Shown here: positions 12,314-28,339 of the stretch, one piece after another
How the letters are laid out: every line of letters begins with the position of its first letter
Numbering within the stretch: position 1 is the stretch's first letter
From: Adineta vaga
Taxonomy: Eukaryota > Rotifera
Length of the DNA stretch: 64,000 bases
Assembly: GCA_021613535.1 (NCBI GenBank)
Contig: CP075497.1
Span: forward strand, 6,138,001-6,202,000
Direction: 5' to 3'
Position numbers and translations under genes: made by a program
Notes under the pieces: model-generated
Databases searched by the model: none
Told to the model about the DNA's origin: nothing
Seen by the model: the letters and a program-made list of their open reading frames with translations, nothing else

Positions 12314-13021
12314 ATCTGAAACAATGAGTAGACTTTCATTGGATATCTGTCTTTGTTTTCTATTTATCATTTCATAATCATAAAAAAATGAAGAATTTGT
12401 AATTATTCTGTATTATTTCTTTTGTTTTTTTCACACACGCATTATGGATTTTAATGTTGTATATGAACAAAAAAATGCCTTATCTAACGCGTCAAAGAGA
12501 AAATCAAGTATGAAGAAGGAAACGACTATAAACAAACCAACAAACACACACAAACAGTCCTAGAGAGAGAGAAAGATTTTTGTTTTTTTGAATCATAACG
12601 AAAAAAAAGAAAGAAAAACCAAAATAGGACGCTTTTCATCATCATTTTTTCATAGATATATATACATGTTATTATGAATAAAGAATAAATGTTTTGTCGA
12701 CGGAGTAGAATGGATTGTTTTCTTTTTGAAGCACAAAAAAATGAAGGAAAAAATAAAAAAACGAAGAGAAAGAAAAAACAAGTAGAGAAGAACTCCGTGA
12801 ATAATTATTTCATATAGACAAATATAAATAAATAGAATTAGACCAAAAGACAAATGAGAAAAGAAAAGAGAAACAACACATAAAGAGATAGAGAAAGAGA
12901 TTTTATTCGGACAAGCTCGAATTTGTAATATATATGTATATATATATAAAATTGTGGGAAAATGCCATTGAAACTTTGTTTTTCAATTGGGATTGATCAA
13001 AAGAGACGAAAGACATGACGA
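12314..13021. other. Intergenic region
   Basis: AT-rich spacer with A-rich and GA-rich runs (12545-12575, 12600-12620 and 12890-12905) and a TA-rich stretch near 12930-12950. It holds the small membrane protein promoter and the TTBK 3' UTR. No gene was seen. Confidence 0.4.
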
Positions 13022-19101
<6,080 letters not shown>

Positions 19102-20704
19102 GTTCAATGTTACCGTGCATACTGATGAGAATAATAATTATTTATCGACGACAACATATATACAGAAAGATCTATAAAATACAATATAAAAAATAACAAA
19201 ACATTATTTGAGAAACTGAAGATGACAAACAAATTTTTGCTTGAATATACGTCAAAGAAAAAGAGAGGAAAAAAGAGAAAAAGGTCGTCGTCACTCCCGA
19301 TCAATCTTGCCCCATTCATACACAGCGAACATTCTTTTTTTCGAGCGTCGATACTGTTTACGTAACCTAGCTCTGGCGGTGTGTATATGTGTTGGATAGA
19401 GGACATACAGTAGTAGTAGTAGTAGTTCTATCTTGCCTACGACGATTGTCATCAATCAATTTTGATGAACCTCGTCCTGCAAGGTTCATTATTAAATAGA
19501 TGTATAAAGGTTCTTTTTCTAACACATAAGCAGCTGATTCGTATCACAACTAAGACAGTCTATTTACGAAACACAAATTAAATCTATCGAATAGCATGTT
19601 CGTTAAACATACATATATACGCGTTCGATCGGTTTCGTTGACATACTTGCTTTTGGGCGGAAGAAAGCAAGGAGATATAACGTGAAAGAGAATATAAATG
19701 CTTGTATTTTATGATGTTGTTACCAACATGAAAAAAAAAGAGATTAATAACTATTATATCGCGAGAATTAGTTGTTTTTCGCTTTCTTCGTTTTTTCTTC
19801 CAACAGCAAAATATATCGTCGATACGAGTAACATATGCCGAGATCTATCAACATAAAGACTGTATAACAAGGACAATGTATCATTAAATTAAAAGAAAAA
19901 GAGAAAAAAAGAAAAAAACACAGAGACGAACGGACAATACGAATATTTTGTCCGATTAGATTGGTGTACGCAGTAGTTGTAGTAGTAACACTAATGGTCA
20001 GACGAGAGTAAACGATGAACCTCTAGTATATGTGCATCGTGTTCTTTTTTTCTCTCTTCCCTACTCCACCCAATTCTCTTCATATACATATATATATATA
20101 TATATGTGTGTGTGTATATTGTTCATCGTTTTCGTTCTGTCTGTCTGTCTGAGTAGAGGCGAATAGAGCCGAAATTCGAAACGCTCGATATGTGTTTCGT
20201 TTTTACGAGACTGAAAAATGAATGGACAAAAGAAAAGAAGAAAGATGGCCCTAAAGGTCAATAGTAACAACGAAAACCAAAACAGAAATTTAAATGTACA
20301 AATTACAAATAAAGAAAATTCTAAATTCAGTATTTACTTGTGCAGCTTTTTCTTTTCGTCTATTCTTTTCATATGTTCTCTTTCTGAATAATTTAGTTTA
20401 CTTTTATTATGTAGAAGAAAAAGAAGAAGAGAAAAAAAATACATACAGTCTGTGATGTAATGATTCGTTTTTGGATGATCAAGGAAAAAAAAATAAGAAT
20501 AATTTCTTTTCATGACTATTACAACCATTCATTCCATGATCAACATATTGAAGTGTCAAATCCGATACGTGCAATTCTAGAAGAAATCAATCGATACTAG
20601 CGCTGGCTTTTTTCTCATTGGTAGAATAATCGACCGAATCGAAGATTTCGATCAGCTGTTTATTTGTTTTAATTGAGAAAATCGATCAAGCAAGATAAAT
20701 AACG
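19102..20704. promoter_or_regulatory. Divergent promoter region, TTBK / BLMH
   Basis: This 1.6 kb region separates the divergent starts of the tau-tubulin kinase and bleomycin hydrolase genes, so it must carry both promoters. It includes an (AGT)n stretch near 19409-19426, a (TA)n/(TG)n stretch at 20087-20117 and GA-rich segments. I see no exon in it and cannot place a core promoter. Confidence 0.5.
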
Positions 20705-23229
20705 ATGACGGAAGATAAAACTGAAGGTAGAGAAAAAAATGATTTTGACTTTTTCCGTAATCAATATACAGACATGTTATTGAATCTTTTTTTTCCTATC
20801 TATATTTAGCTATTCTATCATTTGAACAATTAAAAAACCTGCATACAAATTATCGACAAGATAAGAAAAATCTTCTTGCTCAATCATCATGTTGTCAACA
20901 ATCACTCACGGATATTATTGTCGATCGGCAAACACGTTTCTCATCTCTTCATGTTTTCAATACAAAAGTAAACATCTTGCGCACAACTAAAATATCGCGA
21001 TGATACAAAGGACATCGATCAGTACTAAACAACGAGCCATAAACGTTGTACATTGTCTATTGATTCAAATTCACGAGTCTCAAGAGACAAAAGGTCGGAT
21101 TCGATAATTGCGCATAAAACTCGGAAAAATTCCCGAACTAGATTAAGAAGAATATTCCTATATGATAAGTAGTCTAGTTATATCGATAGAGGTAATATGG
21201 TATGTGAAACCATTGGGTGTTGGCGGAAATGAGAGACTTCCATTTTCGTATGTTTTCTTCACGTCTTCGTTTATTTCTAAAGAGAAATATGACGCTTCAT
21301 GGTTGTTTATATTTACAAGTTTCCCGTAAAATGGATATATAAGATTTCTCTAGAGAAAATGAAAGCTTTCTTTCTCTAACACGCGATTCGTAATTTGCCA
21401 CTCTTGAATTTCTTTATCGTAAAAGTATGATATTTCTCTCAAAATGACAATCTAAATAAAGATCTCGTCTCTGCTAGAACATAGAACACTTGACATAGGT
21501 CACCAATACTTAAGAAATAGAAAAATTTCATAAATCATAAAAATAAACTACATTCGATATTGTTTTAGTTGTTAACAGAAGGTCGTCCTGTGACAAATCA
21601 AAGAGCTTCAGGTCGTTGTTGGATGTTTGCTTGTTTAAATGTTATCCGTATTCATTTGATGAAAGCATTGAAAATTTCTGAACTTGAATTAAGTCAAAAC
21701 TATTTATTCTACTATGACAAAGTATGTTTCTTTCTTTATTAATATAATGATATTCTAAATGGAATCTATCACAAAATAGATTGAACGAAGTCATTATTTT
21801 CTCATGACAATGATCGATTTAGCTAAAAAGAAAGAACCAATACATGGTCGACTTGTGCAATATCTTTTAAAAGAATTACTCATCGATGGAGGTAACTACA
21901 AATAAAATAGAACGTTGTTTGTCGAATATTTATTTTCATTTTTCTAAGGTCAATGGGATATGCTTGTCAATTTGGTAAACAAATATGGTGTTATACCAAA
22001 AAGTTCTTTTCCAGAAAGTGCATCATCAGAAGCAGCTATGCTTATGAATAAATTTCTTCGAACTAAAGTAATCTTATTGGATAAAAATCTTAATTTTCTT
22101 TCGCGTTTTTATAATTAGTTACGTGCATATGCTCAAGAAATATTTGACGCATTTGAAAAAGAAGATGCTAAAGAGAGCGATATAATTGCTCGAGAAGCTG
22201 AAATGATGACAGAAGTAGGTTATTTTCTACAAGTTGTATATCTTAATAAACAAAGTATTATTTTAGATTCATCGAATTGTAACTATATGCTTAGGATCAC
22301 CACCAGAACAAATCACATTTGAATACTATGATACATCGAAACAATACCAGAAAATTGGTCCAATTAGTCCAATTGATTTTTATCAACAAATCGTAAAACC
22401 AGTTTACAATATCGATAATAAAGTAGTAATCTAATAAACTTCTGATCTTTGTCAATTTTCTTTTCCTTAGATATGTCTTGTCCATGATCCTCGTGTTTCA
22501 CATTCATATGGTCGTCTATATACTGTTGAATATCTTGGAAATATTATTGGTGGCCATAAAACTCGTTATAATAATCAATCTATTCGTGTTCTTAAACAGG
22601 CAGTTTATGATTCGATTGCTGCCGATGAAGTAAAAAGATTTCTATGAAATGAAAACAATTCTACTCACTTTTATTTATAGGCTGTTTGGTTTGGTGTCGA
22701 TTTTGGTAAACATATGCATGCAAAATATGGTATACTTGATATGAAAATTTTTGATACGCAACTTTATTTCAATTCACAATTTCCTTGTCAAAATAAAGCA
22801 TCACGATTAGAATATGGTGAATCATTAATGACACATGCAATGGTATTTACAGGTGTTCATGTAGAAAAACGTTCGTCAAAAGATCAACAAGATAAAATGA
22901 AAACATCTGATGATGAAAAAGCTCAACCTAATGAGTTACAATTTATTCGATATCGAGTTGAAAATTCCCATGGAGATGATAAAGCTGATAAAGGTTATCT
23001 TGTCATGAGTGATGATTGGTTTAATGAATATTTATATGAAATTGTTGTGGATAAAAAATATCTTTCAAAAGATATTGTTGCTGTGATGGATCAAGAACCT
23101 ATTGCTTTAAAAGCATGGGATCCTATGGGTGCTTTAGCATGTTGTGTAAGTTACCTTCTTAAATAGATATTTTTTTCTCTTATCATTCAAATTTAGGAAG
23201 ATGAAATAACAGATGAATTAAAGCAATAA
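20705..23229 (+). CDS. BLMH: Bleomycin hydrolase (C1B cysteine peptidase)
   Basis: Cytosolic papain-like cysteine aminopeptidase that forms hexameric barrels; it hydrolyses homocysteine thiolactone and bleomycin. Ten exons (20705-20726, 20810-20967, 21569-21721, 21780-21891, 21949-22067, 22119-22214, 22267-22422, 22471-22629, 22681-23145, 23197-23229) give 490 residues, matching the family (human 455). The catalytic Cys lies in NQRASGRCWMFACLN, the His region in YGESLMTHAMVFTGVH, and the Asn/oxyanion region in YRVENSHGDDKADKGY. The C terminus reads LKAWDPMGALACC then EDEITDELKQ, slightly longer than the usual self-processing tail. The intron at 20968-21568 (601 nt) is much longer than the others. 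Confidence 0.96.
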
Positions 23230-23776
23230 AATAATCAGTCTTTCTACATACATCTTTATGAGTAAGTGTTCATTTTTTCATTGATATAAAAGACGAGTAA
23301 TATCAGATCACTGTTTATACAGTTTTATTAAAACCCATATCATTGACTAAAATGTTTACTTCTAAATTAAGTAAGAATTTCAATCTTTTTTCTTTCTTTA
23401 TTTTAGTTAAATCAACTGCGCTATTGATAGCAACATATTCAGGTCCTGCCCTAATAAACTAACTCTTAACATTTATCTTTTCTTTTTTTCTTGTGATTTA
23501 ACATTTTAATCCAAATAAAACATTGATTCTTTTTTTTTTCAACATAAAAATCCGCTAATCTTTAGTTTAATTTTCAGCAAGACCACCTCGATTTATTTTC
23601 AAATGAGAAATAATTAATTGTTTGTTTCTTATCTCGTTTTCTAACCGAGGTGGTCATTATGTATACATGTTATCAAGCGATCGATTTTTATGTTTCTACG
23701 AGGTGGTCTGATTCAATGAAGAGTATAAATATTCGTAGAAATTCACAGTTTTCTTTCAAAAAAAAAGCAACAAACC
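23230..23776. promoter_or_regulatory. Spacer with a threefold GAGGTGGTC motif
   Basis: This spacer lies between bleomycin hydrolase and the TGF-beta ligand and should hold the ligand promoter. The 10-mer CGAGGTGGTC appears twice on the + strand (about 23645 and 23699) and once inverted as GACCACCTCG (about 23581). The first and last copies extend to 11 bp and could pair as a hairpin or act as repeated binding sites. No coding exon was seen. Confidence 0.45.
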
Positions 23777-24682
23777 ATGCAGATCATCTTCAATATTATT
23801 TCTATTTTGATATTAGAAGAATGTCTTCGAATACATGCTTCGACTAGTCAAACTGAATCTATTATTGACTTATATAAACGAATTAGTGAAAAAGGTTCTC
23901 TAGTCGATGGATTATCACTCAATGAACATGCTCAATTAAAATTGAAAACAGTCAATACGATTCGATTGGTTCCGTTAACATTTATATCAACAGATAAATC
24001 AATTCTATTATTTAATATTAGTTTAAATAAATTACAAACGAATGAAGAAGTTAAATTAATTGAATTTCGTGTGAAATTAACAACTCCTATTAAAAGAAGA
24101 AAATTACGATTAATTATTCGAAATTCATTTCAGCAAAGAAAACGAATTCGTCCATTGATAATTTCTAAAGAAGAAAGTGAATATATTTCTTATGATATCA
24201 CTGATTATTTAATTCATAATTCAACAGAACAAAGTGTTATAATTCGACAGCAATTTTGGTTACGAAAACATCTTCAAGAAGTATCATTAGTACTTTATTC
24301 TCGTACGCCTGGTGTATTTCTTCTTCCATCACCCACTCTTCGAACAAAACGATCTGTTAAACAACACATTACAGGTCCTTGTTCCAGACATGATCTATTT
24401 GTTAATTTTGATCAACTTTCATTCGGTGCATGGGTTGTTGAACCAAAACGATTCAATGCTGGAATCTGTCGTGGTGATTGTCCGAATCCTTTATCACGCT
24501 TGTATTATCCTACGAATCATGCCATGTTATTGAGTCTGTTACATGAACGTGGCAATTCCATTCAACAACCATCATGCGTACCTGTTCGACTTCGACCACT
24601 GGATTTACTGTACTATGATCGACGAGAACTCGTAATCAAACGACATCAAGGAATGCAAGTCGCTGAATGTGGTTGTCGATAA
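23777..24682 (+). CDS. TGF-beta/BMP family ligand precursor
   Basis: Secreted growth factor precursor of the TGF-beta superfamily. Single exon, 301 residues, shorter than typical BMP precursors (about 400). It has a weak hydrophobic leader (residues 1-21), then a prodomain of about 170 residues with little recognisable sequence. A furin site TKR (RTKRS, about residue 192) precedes a mature region of about 105 residues with the cystine-knot pattern: GPCSRHDLFVNFDQLSFGAW, GICRGDCPNP, NHAMLLSLLH, PSCVPVRLRPLDLLYYD and the terminal ECGCR. The usual adjacent CC before VP is SC, so the cysteine that normally forms the inter-chain disulfide is missing, as in GDF9 and BMP15. The spacing otherwise resembles BMP/GDF ligands; the subfamily is not resolved. 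Confidence 0.9.
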   Translation: MQIIFNIISILILEECLRIHASTSQTESIIDLYKRISEKGSLVDGLSLNEHAQLKLKTVNTIRLVPLTFISTDKSILLFNISLNKLQTNEEVKLIEFRVKLTTPIKRRKLRLIIRNSFQQRKRIRPLIISKEESEYISYDITDYLIHNSTEQSVIIRQQFWLRKHLQEVSLVLYSRTPGVFLLPSPTLRTKRSVKQHITGPCSRHDLFVNFDQLSFGAWVVEPKRFNAGICRGDCPNPLSRLYYPTNHAMLLSLLHERGNSIQQPSCVPVRLRPLDLLYYDRRELVIKRHQGMQVAECGCR

Positions 24683-24983
24683 AAACTCTTCATTTTTAAA
24701 TAAACATGTATTCGTTTTATTTTGAAATTGCATTAAATTTTCGTTCACGAGGATTGACTATATTATTTGCATGCTTTCTATTTCCTATCGTCTTCAACAT
24801 GCAGAAAGATGTGAACACTTATGGTTGGTTGTAAACTCGATTGATTTTTAGAAAAGATATCATTGTAAAGCAAATTTTCTAATTTCATTCTATATTGATA
24901 TTCAAGTGGAGAGGGAATCACAGAATATTTTCATTGCTTTTATCGCATACGTAGCCTTGAAATTCATATGTTTGGAGGAATGC
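24683..24983. other. Spacer after the TGF-beta ligand
   Basis: 301 bp of AT-rich sequence with an AAATAAA near 24696 that may serve as the ligand poly(A) signal. I see no gene here. Confidence 0.4.
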
Positions 24984-25007
24984 GTGGAAAAAGACCGAAA
25001 GGAAAAA

Positions 25008-25412
25008 TAGGTAAGAAAAGTTAGCACCATATTCGAGTATTTTTTGTCAGGATTCGCCTGTAAACTTGTGCTGGTCTTCGAAAAGGTTGTGTTGGATGCA
25101 CAATTGAATTCTCTATCAAAAGATGTAGGTCTTAGGGGATATTACCGCAGGCGAGAGTCCAAGTGTGGGTGTGACGATTTTTTTCTCTGAGTGACCCTCT
25201 TCAAAAACTACATCATTTGATAGAGAATTAAATTCTAAATCCAACACATCCTTTCTTAGACACAGCACAAGTTCTCAAGCGAATCCGGGCAAGAAATACA
25301 AAAGTTTTAAGACCAAAAAATGCGTGAAAAAGCCGGTTTTTCGTCGAAAACTTCAGTTTTTGGACGGCGAATCCTAACAAAAAATACTCGAATATGGTGC
25401 TAACTTTACCTA
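25008..25412. mobile_element. Palindromic MITE, copy 1
   Basis: A non-coding inverted-repeat element of about 405 bp. The left end reads TAGGTAAGAAAAGTTAGCAC; the right end is its near-perfect reverse complement. A second inner block (GAATTCTCTATCA...) is also inverted, so most of the element folds on itself. The right arm carries an extra segment of about 100 bp with a second GCGAATCC. The flanking GGAAAAAT (25001-25008) and GGAAAATG (25418-25425) may be remnants of a target duplication. It shares ends and arm sequence with copy 2 at 27849-28179. Confidence 0.75.
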
Positions 25413-26514
25413 CGTAGGGAAAATGTCGAATATATAATTGATTAAAGAAAAGGAGGAGAAATATCGAAAGAGAAAACGTCGAAAAGAAAAATATCAAAGA
25501 AGAGAGAAGAATTAATTCATCAGAGGTCACTGTGATAAGATGTCTGACACATATCTAGTCTGATTGACTTATGCAGTCAAATATGTCTATTAGTTGTAAT
25601 ATGTGATTATGTACGATTGAATACAATGAACAGATATCGATGTCATCTATTTGTTTGTTTTCCATTGTTTTTTATCAATGACTAGACTTTATTCAAGATC
25701 TTCAGAAAAAGTCCCCAATAATTAAAGAGATAAAGACCCAGGATGAGTAATCCGGGATCCAGATCCCGTCGGAAATCCTACTAAATCCGATGAAATCCGA
25801 CAGGATCCAGCAGGTTTTTTACACGTTTTCATACCCAGGATTTTCATTGCTTTTTTTTCAAATTTTATATTTACATATATTCATTTATTGAAATTATTTA
25901 TATAAAACAACGAAAAGACTATTTTACAAAAAGGACAAATAGACAGGTGAAAAACAATTTTTACCCAACGAATCTTTTCATAAAAAAGATTTTTTATAAA
26001 CTGTAAGTATATAAAAAAAGAAAATTTCAAATAAAATATTCGGTTCGAAAATGGAAAAAATAAAATAAAATAATTAATATATAAAAAAAAGAAGTTTAAA
26101 TGAACTATTTTGTTCTAAAACGAAAAAAAATAAAAAAATTGTTAATAAAAATGTTTTACAAATCTAATTCGAGTAGAACGGAAGTAAAAATGACTGTATC
26201 CTGTCGAAGAAATGAACGAACGAAAGGACGATTTTTCCGAGCAGATCGTCACATGACTTGCTGGCAATCCAGAAAAACTGTTAATAGATGTCGCTTAAGC
26301 GTACAGTTAACCTTTCTAAATAATAAATATCTACTTCTTGTAAACATACTGATAAATGTCAATTATAATGAGTCAAATTTTGTTTAAAGATCATTGAAAG
26401 ACCTATCACGAGTAAGAATTGACTGGAGTAGATTACATAGTATTTAATGGTACAAAGCCCTGACAGTTCCGACACTTTCTGATAGTCGGATTATGTGGGA
26501 TCCGACAGGATTCG

Positions 26515-27240
26515 ATGGGATGGTTTCGACCTGGGGATTGTTGTTTTATTATTTCAGAGTTATTATCTATGTTATTTAATATGATTTCTTTCCGTAATTC
26601 TCAAAAGGGTTGTCCAATGTTGATCAAGAACAATTATATCTTTAAATATAATAAAACGGTCGGAGAAACAAAGTATTATCGATGTAAAAATACAAGCTGT
26701 AGTGTAACTTTGCATACTGATCTGAATGATGTTATGTCAAAGTTTACTGGTGAACATTCTCATCTACCTGAACGTGAAGAAATTCAAATTCGAAAATTTA
26801 AAAAAGCTGTTAAACAACATGCCAAAAATGAAACTACACCAATTTCACAAATTTATGACGAGGAATCAATACGACTTGATTTGCCGAAATTATCTATTGC
26901 TGCTTTACCATCTGAAAATAAAATGCGTGAGTCAGCAAATGATTTTCTTTCATCTCAGAAATTATTTCTAGGTAGTACATTAAATAAAGCACGACGTTTA
27001 CAAACACTAGCTATTCCTGGTTCTCAAATATTCGAAATCCCAGAATCTTATACTAAAACCTTGAAAGATTTAGGTTTTCTATGTATTGATGAAAGTATAA
27101 AAAGGAAAACTCGAATGTTGGTATTTGCATCAGATGAACATTTAAAATTATTGTTTAGTAGTTCAACCATTTTAATGGATGGAATATTTTCTTCATCGCT
27201 TGAGATACTGATTGGAATTCTTATTCCTTTTTTCATTTAA
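26515..27240 (+). pseudogene. FLYWCH zinc-finger / MULE transposase fragment
   Basis: This 241-codon ORF, probably starting at an internal Met (about 26569), carries a FLYWCH-type zinc finger at about residues 20-85: SFRNSQKGCP, NNYIFKY, ETKYYRCKNTSCSVTLHTD and the terminal GEHSHLP, with Cys-Cys-His-His ligands. About 140 residues later comes LLFSSSTILMDGIFSS, which resembles the start of the MULE transposase domain where the first catalytic Asp sits. The frame stops right after this, so the catalytic domain is missing. This is established transposase architecture, here truncated and thus non-autonomous. It sits between the inverted ends of the 24984-27385 element. Confidence 0.7.
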
Positions 27241-27385
27241 TAAAGTCTATTCTCATTTTATGAAGATTATTTCTCTTATTCATACATTCTAACCGTCGAA
27301 TATTCTCTTTCTCTCTTTACTCTTTTCGACGTTTATTCATTCGTCGTTTTTCCTTTCGACATTTTTCTTTTCGGTCTTTTTCCAC

Positions 27386-27800
27386 CATACCCATGAACTA
27401 AATCGATATGTATTCAATGGAGAAATATCTGAGTAAAAATTCCTAAATTATTTTCTTGAAATTCTTGATTGAAATCTTTTCTAGTAATGAAATTCGTCAA
27501 CAATTGAATGAAATCATAATTAGTCTAATTAAACAACATGGTTTTAAAGGTGATTAGAAATATTAATTACTTTTCTTTGTATGTTTATTATATTTTACCG
27601 TAGATTTTAATCTAGAATGTGTATTCGTCCTTGAATCATGTTTATTTGATGTTTATCAAGATCTGTTAATACGTTTCAAACAACATATGGAATCACTTGG
27701 TTCATCAATGACAATTCAAGATGCTCTTGAACAAACATTAAATGAAATTATGTCTAGTAATTTACAAGATTTATATGATTACATGAAAGAACAACATTAA
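27386..27800 (+). CDS. Unrecognised small protein, 3' exons
   Basis: I do not recognise this protein. Exons 27485-27549 and 27604-27800 are well supported by GT-AG borders and phase; an open segment ending at a GT donor at 27433 (frame HELNRYVFNGEISD) is the likely preceding exon. The joined product reads NEIRQQLNEIIISLIKQH, then DFNLECVFVLESC, then MTIQDALEQTLNEI and ends LYDYMKEQH. It is mostly helical and acidic. No start codon in frame and no acceptor is visible upstream, because the sequence directly upstream is the inverted terminus of the transposon. The gene may have lost its 5' end or may continue beyond the element. Confidence 0.5.
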
Positions 27801-27848
27801 TTTCTTCTTTTATGTTTTTGTTAATTTTTTTTTGATGAGTTAAATAAC

Positions 27849-28179
27849 GTAATAAAAGTTAGCAGCGTATTCGAGTATTTCCTGCTGATATTCGCTCATG
27901 GACTTGTGATGGATGTAGAATTCAATTCTCTATCGAATGGTGTATTTTTCAATAGGGGTTGTCGGAGGAAAAACGGGAGAGGGAGAGGTTGGCCCAAATA
28001 CTGGGATATGGGTTGACCCCTTCGCTCGCGCCCCTTTTCCTCCGACAACCCCTATTGAAAAATACACCATTCGATGCAGAATTTAATTCTACATCCATCA
28101 CAACCAATTATAGACTCATCACAAGTCCATGAGCGAATATCAGCAAGAAATACTCGAATACGCTGCTAACTTTTATTAC
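27849..28179. mobile_element. Palindromic MITE, copy 2
   Basis: A 331-bp near-perfect palindrome. The left end GTAATAAAAGTTAGCAGCG at 27849 is matched by the exact reverse complement ending at 28179. The arms are about 130 bp, and a spacer of about 60 bp holds GAGAGGGAGAGG and a GC-rich part, unusual for this AT-rich window. The arm segment AATTCTCTATCGAATG and the outer TATTCGAGTATTT are shared with copy 1. There is no ORF. Confidence 0.85.
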
Positions 28180-28339
28180 ATTACTTCTACATATTTTCAT
28201 TCTCCATCAACAATCTGACTTTCCGTCGACTGTTTCAATCGCTGTTAATCATAATAATATTCTATCCAATACCTTTATTGAGAATAGATAAACAAATTCA
28301 ATCACAAGCCACAAACTAAGCAGTTTCAAAACAATTTAC

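Larger units (their letters stand above)
24984..27385. mobile_element. Decayed Mutator-like element with inverted termini
   Basis: The two ends are inverted copies. The left end begins GTGGAAAAAGACCGAAA at 24984; the right end, read on the minus strand from 27385, begins with the same 17 bases. Similarity continues inward with gaps for about 100 bp (for example AACGTCGAAAAGA on both sides). The left copy is interrupted by the MITE at about 25008-25412. Inside lies a truncated FLYWCH/MULE-type ORF (26515-27240). A 12-bp direct repeat, ATCCGACAGGAT, occurs near 25797 and 26502. No clean target-site duplication is visible, which suggests an old insertion. Confidence 0.65.

Noticed and set aside
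24968-25010. Possible first coding exon (MFGGMRGKRPKG, then a GTAAG donor)
   Set aside because: Most of it is the inverted terminus of the Mutator-like element, also present at 27359-27385, and the donor belongs to the MITE. No in-phase downstream exon was found.
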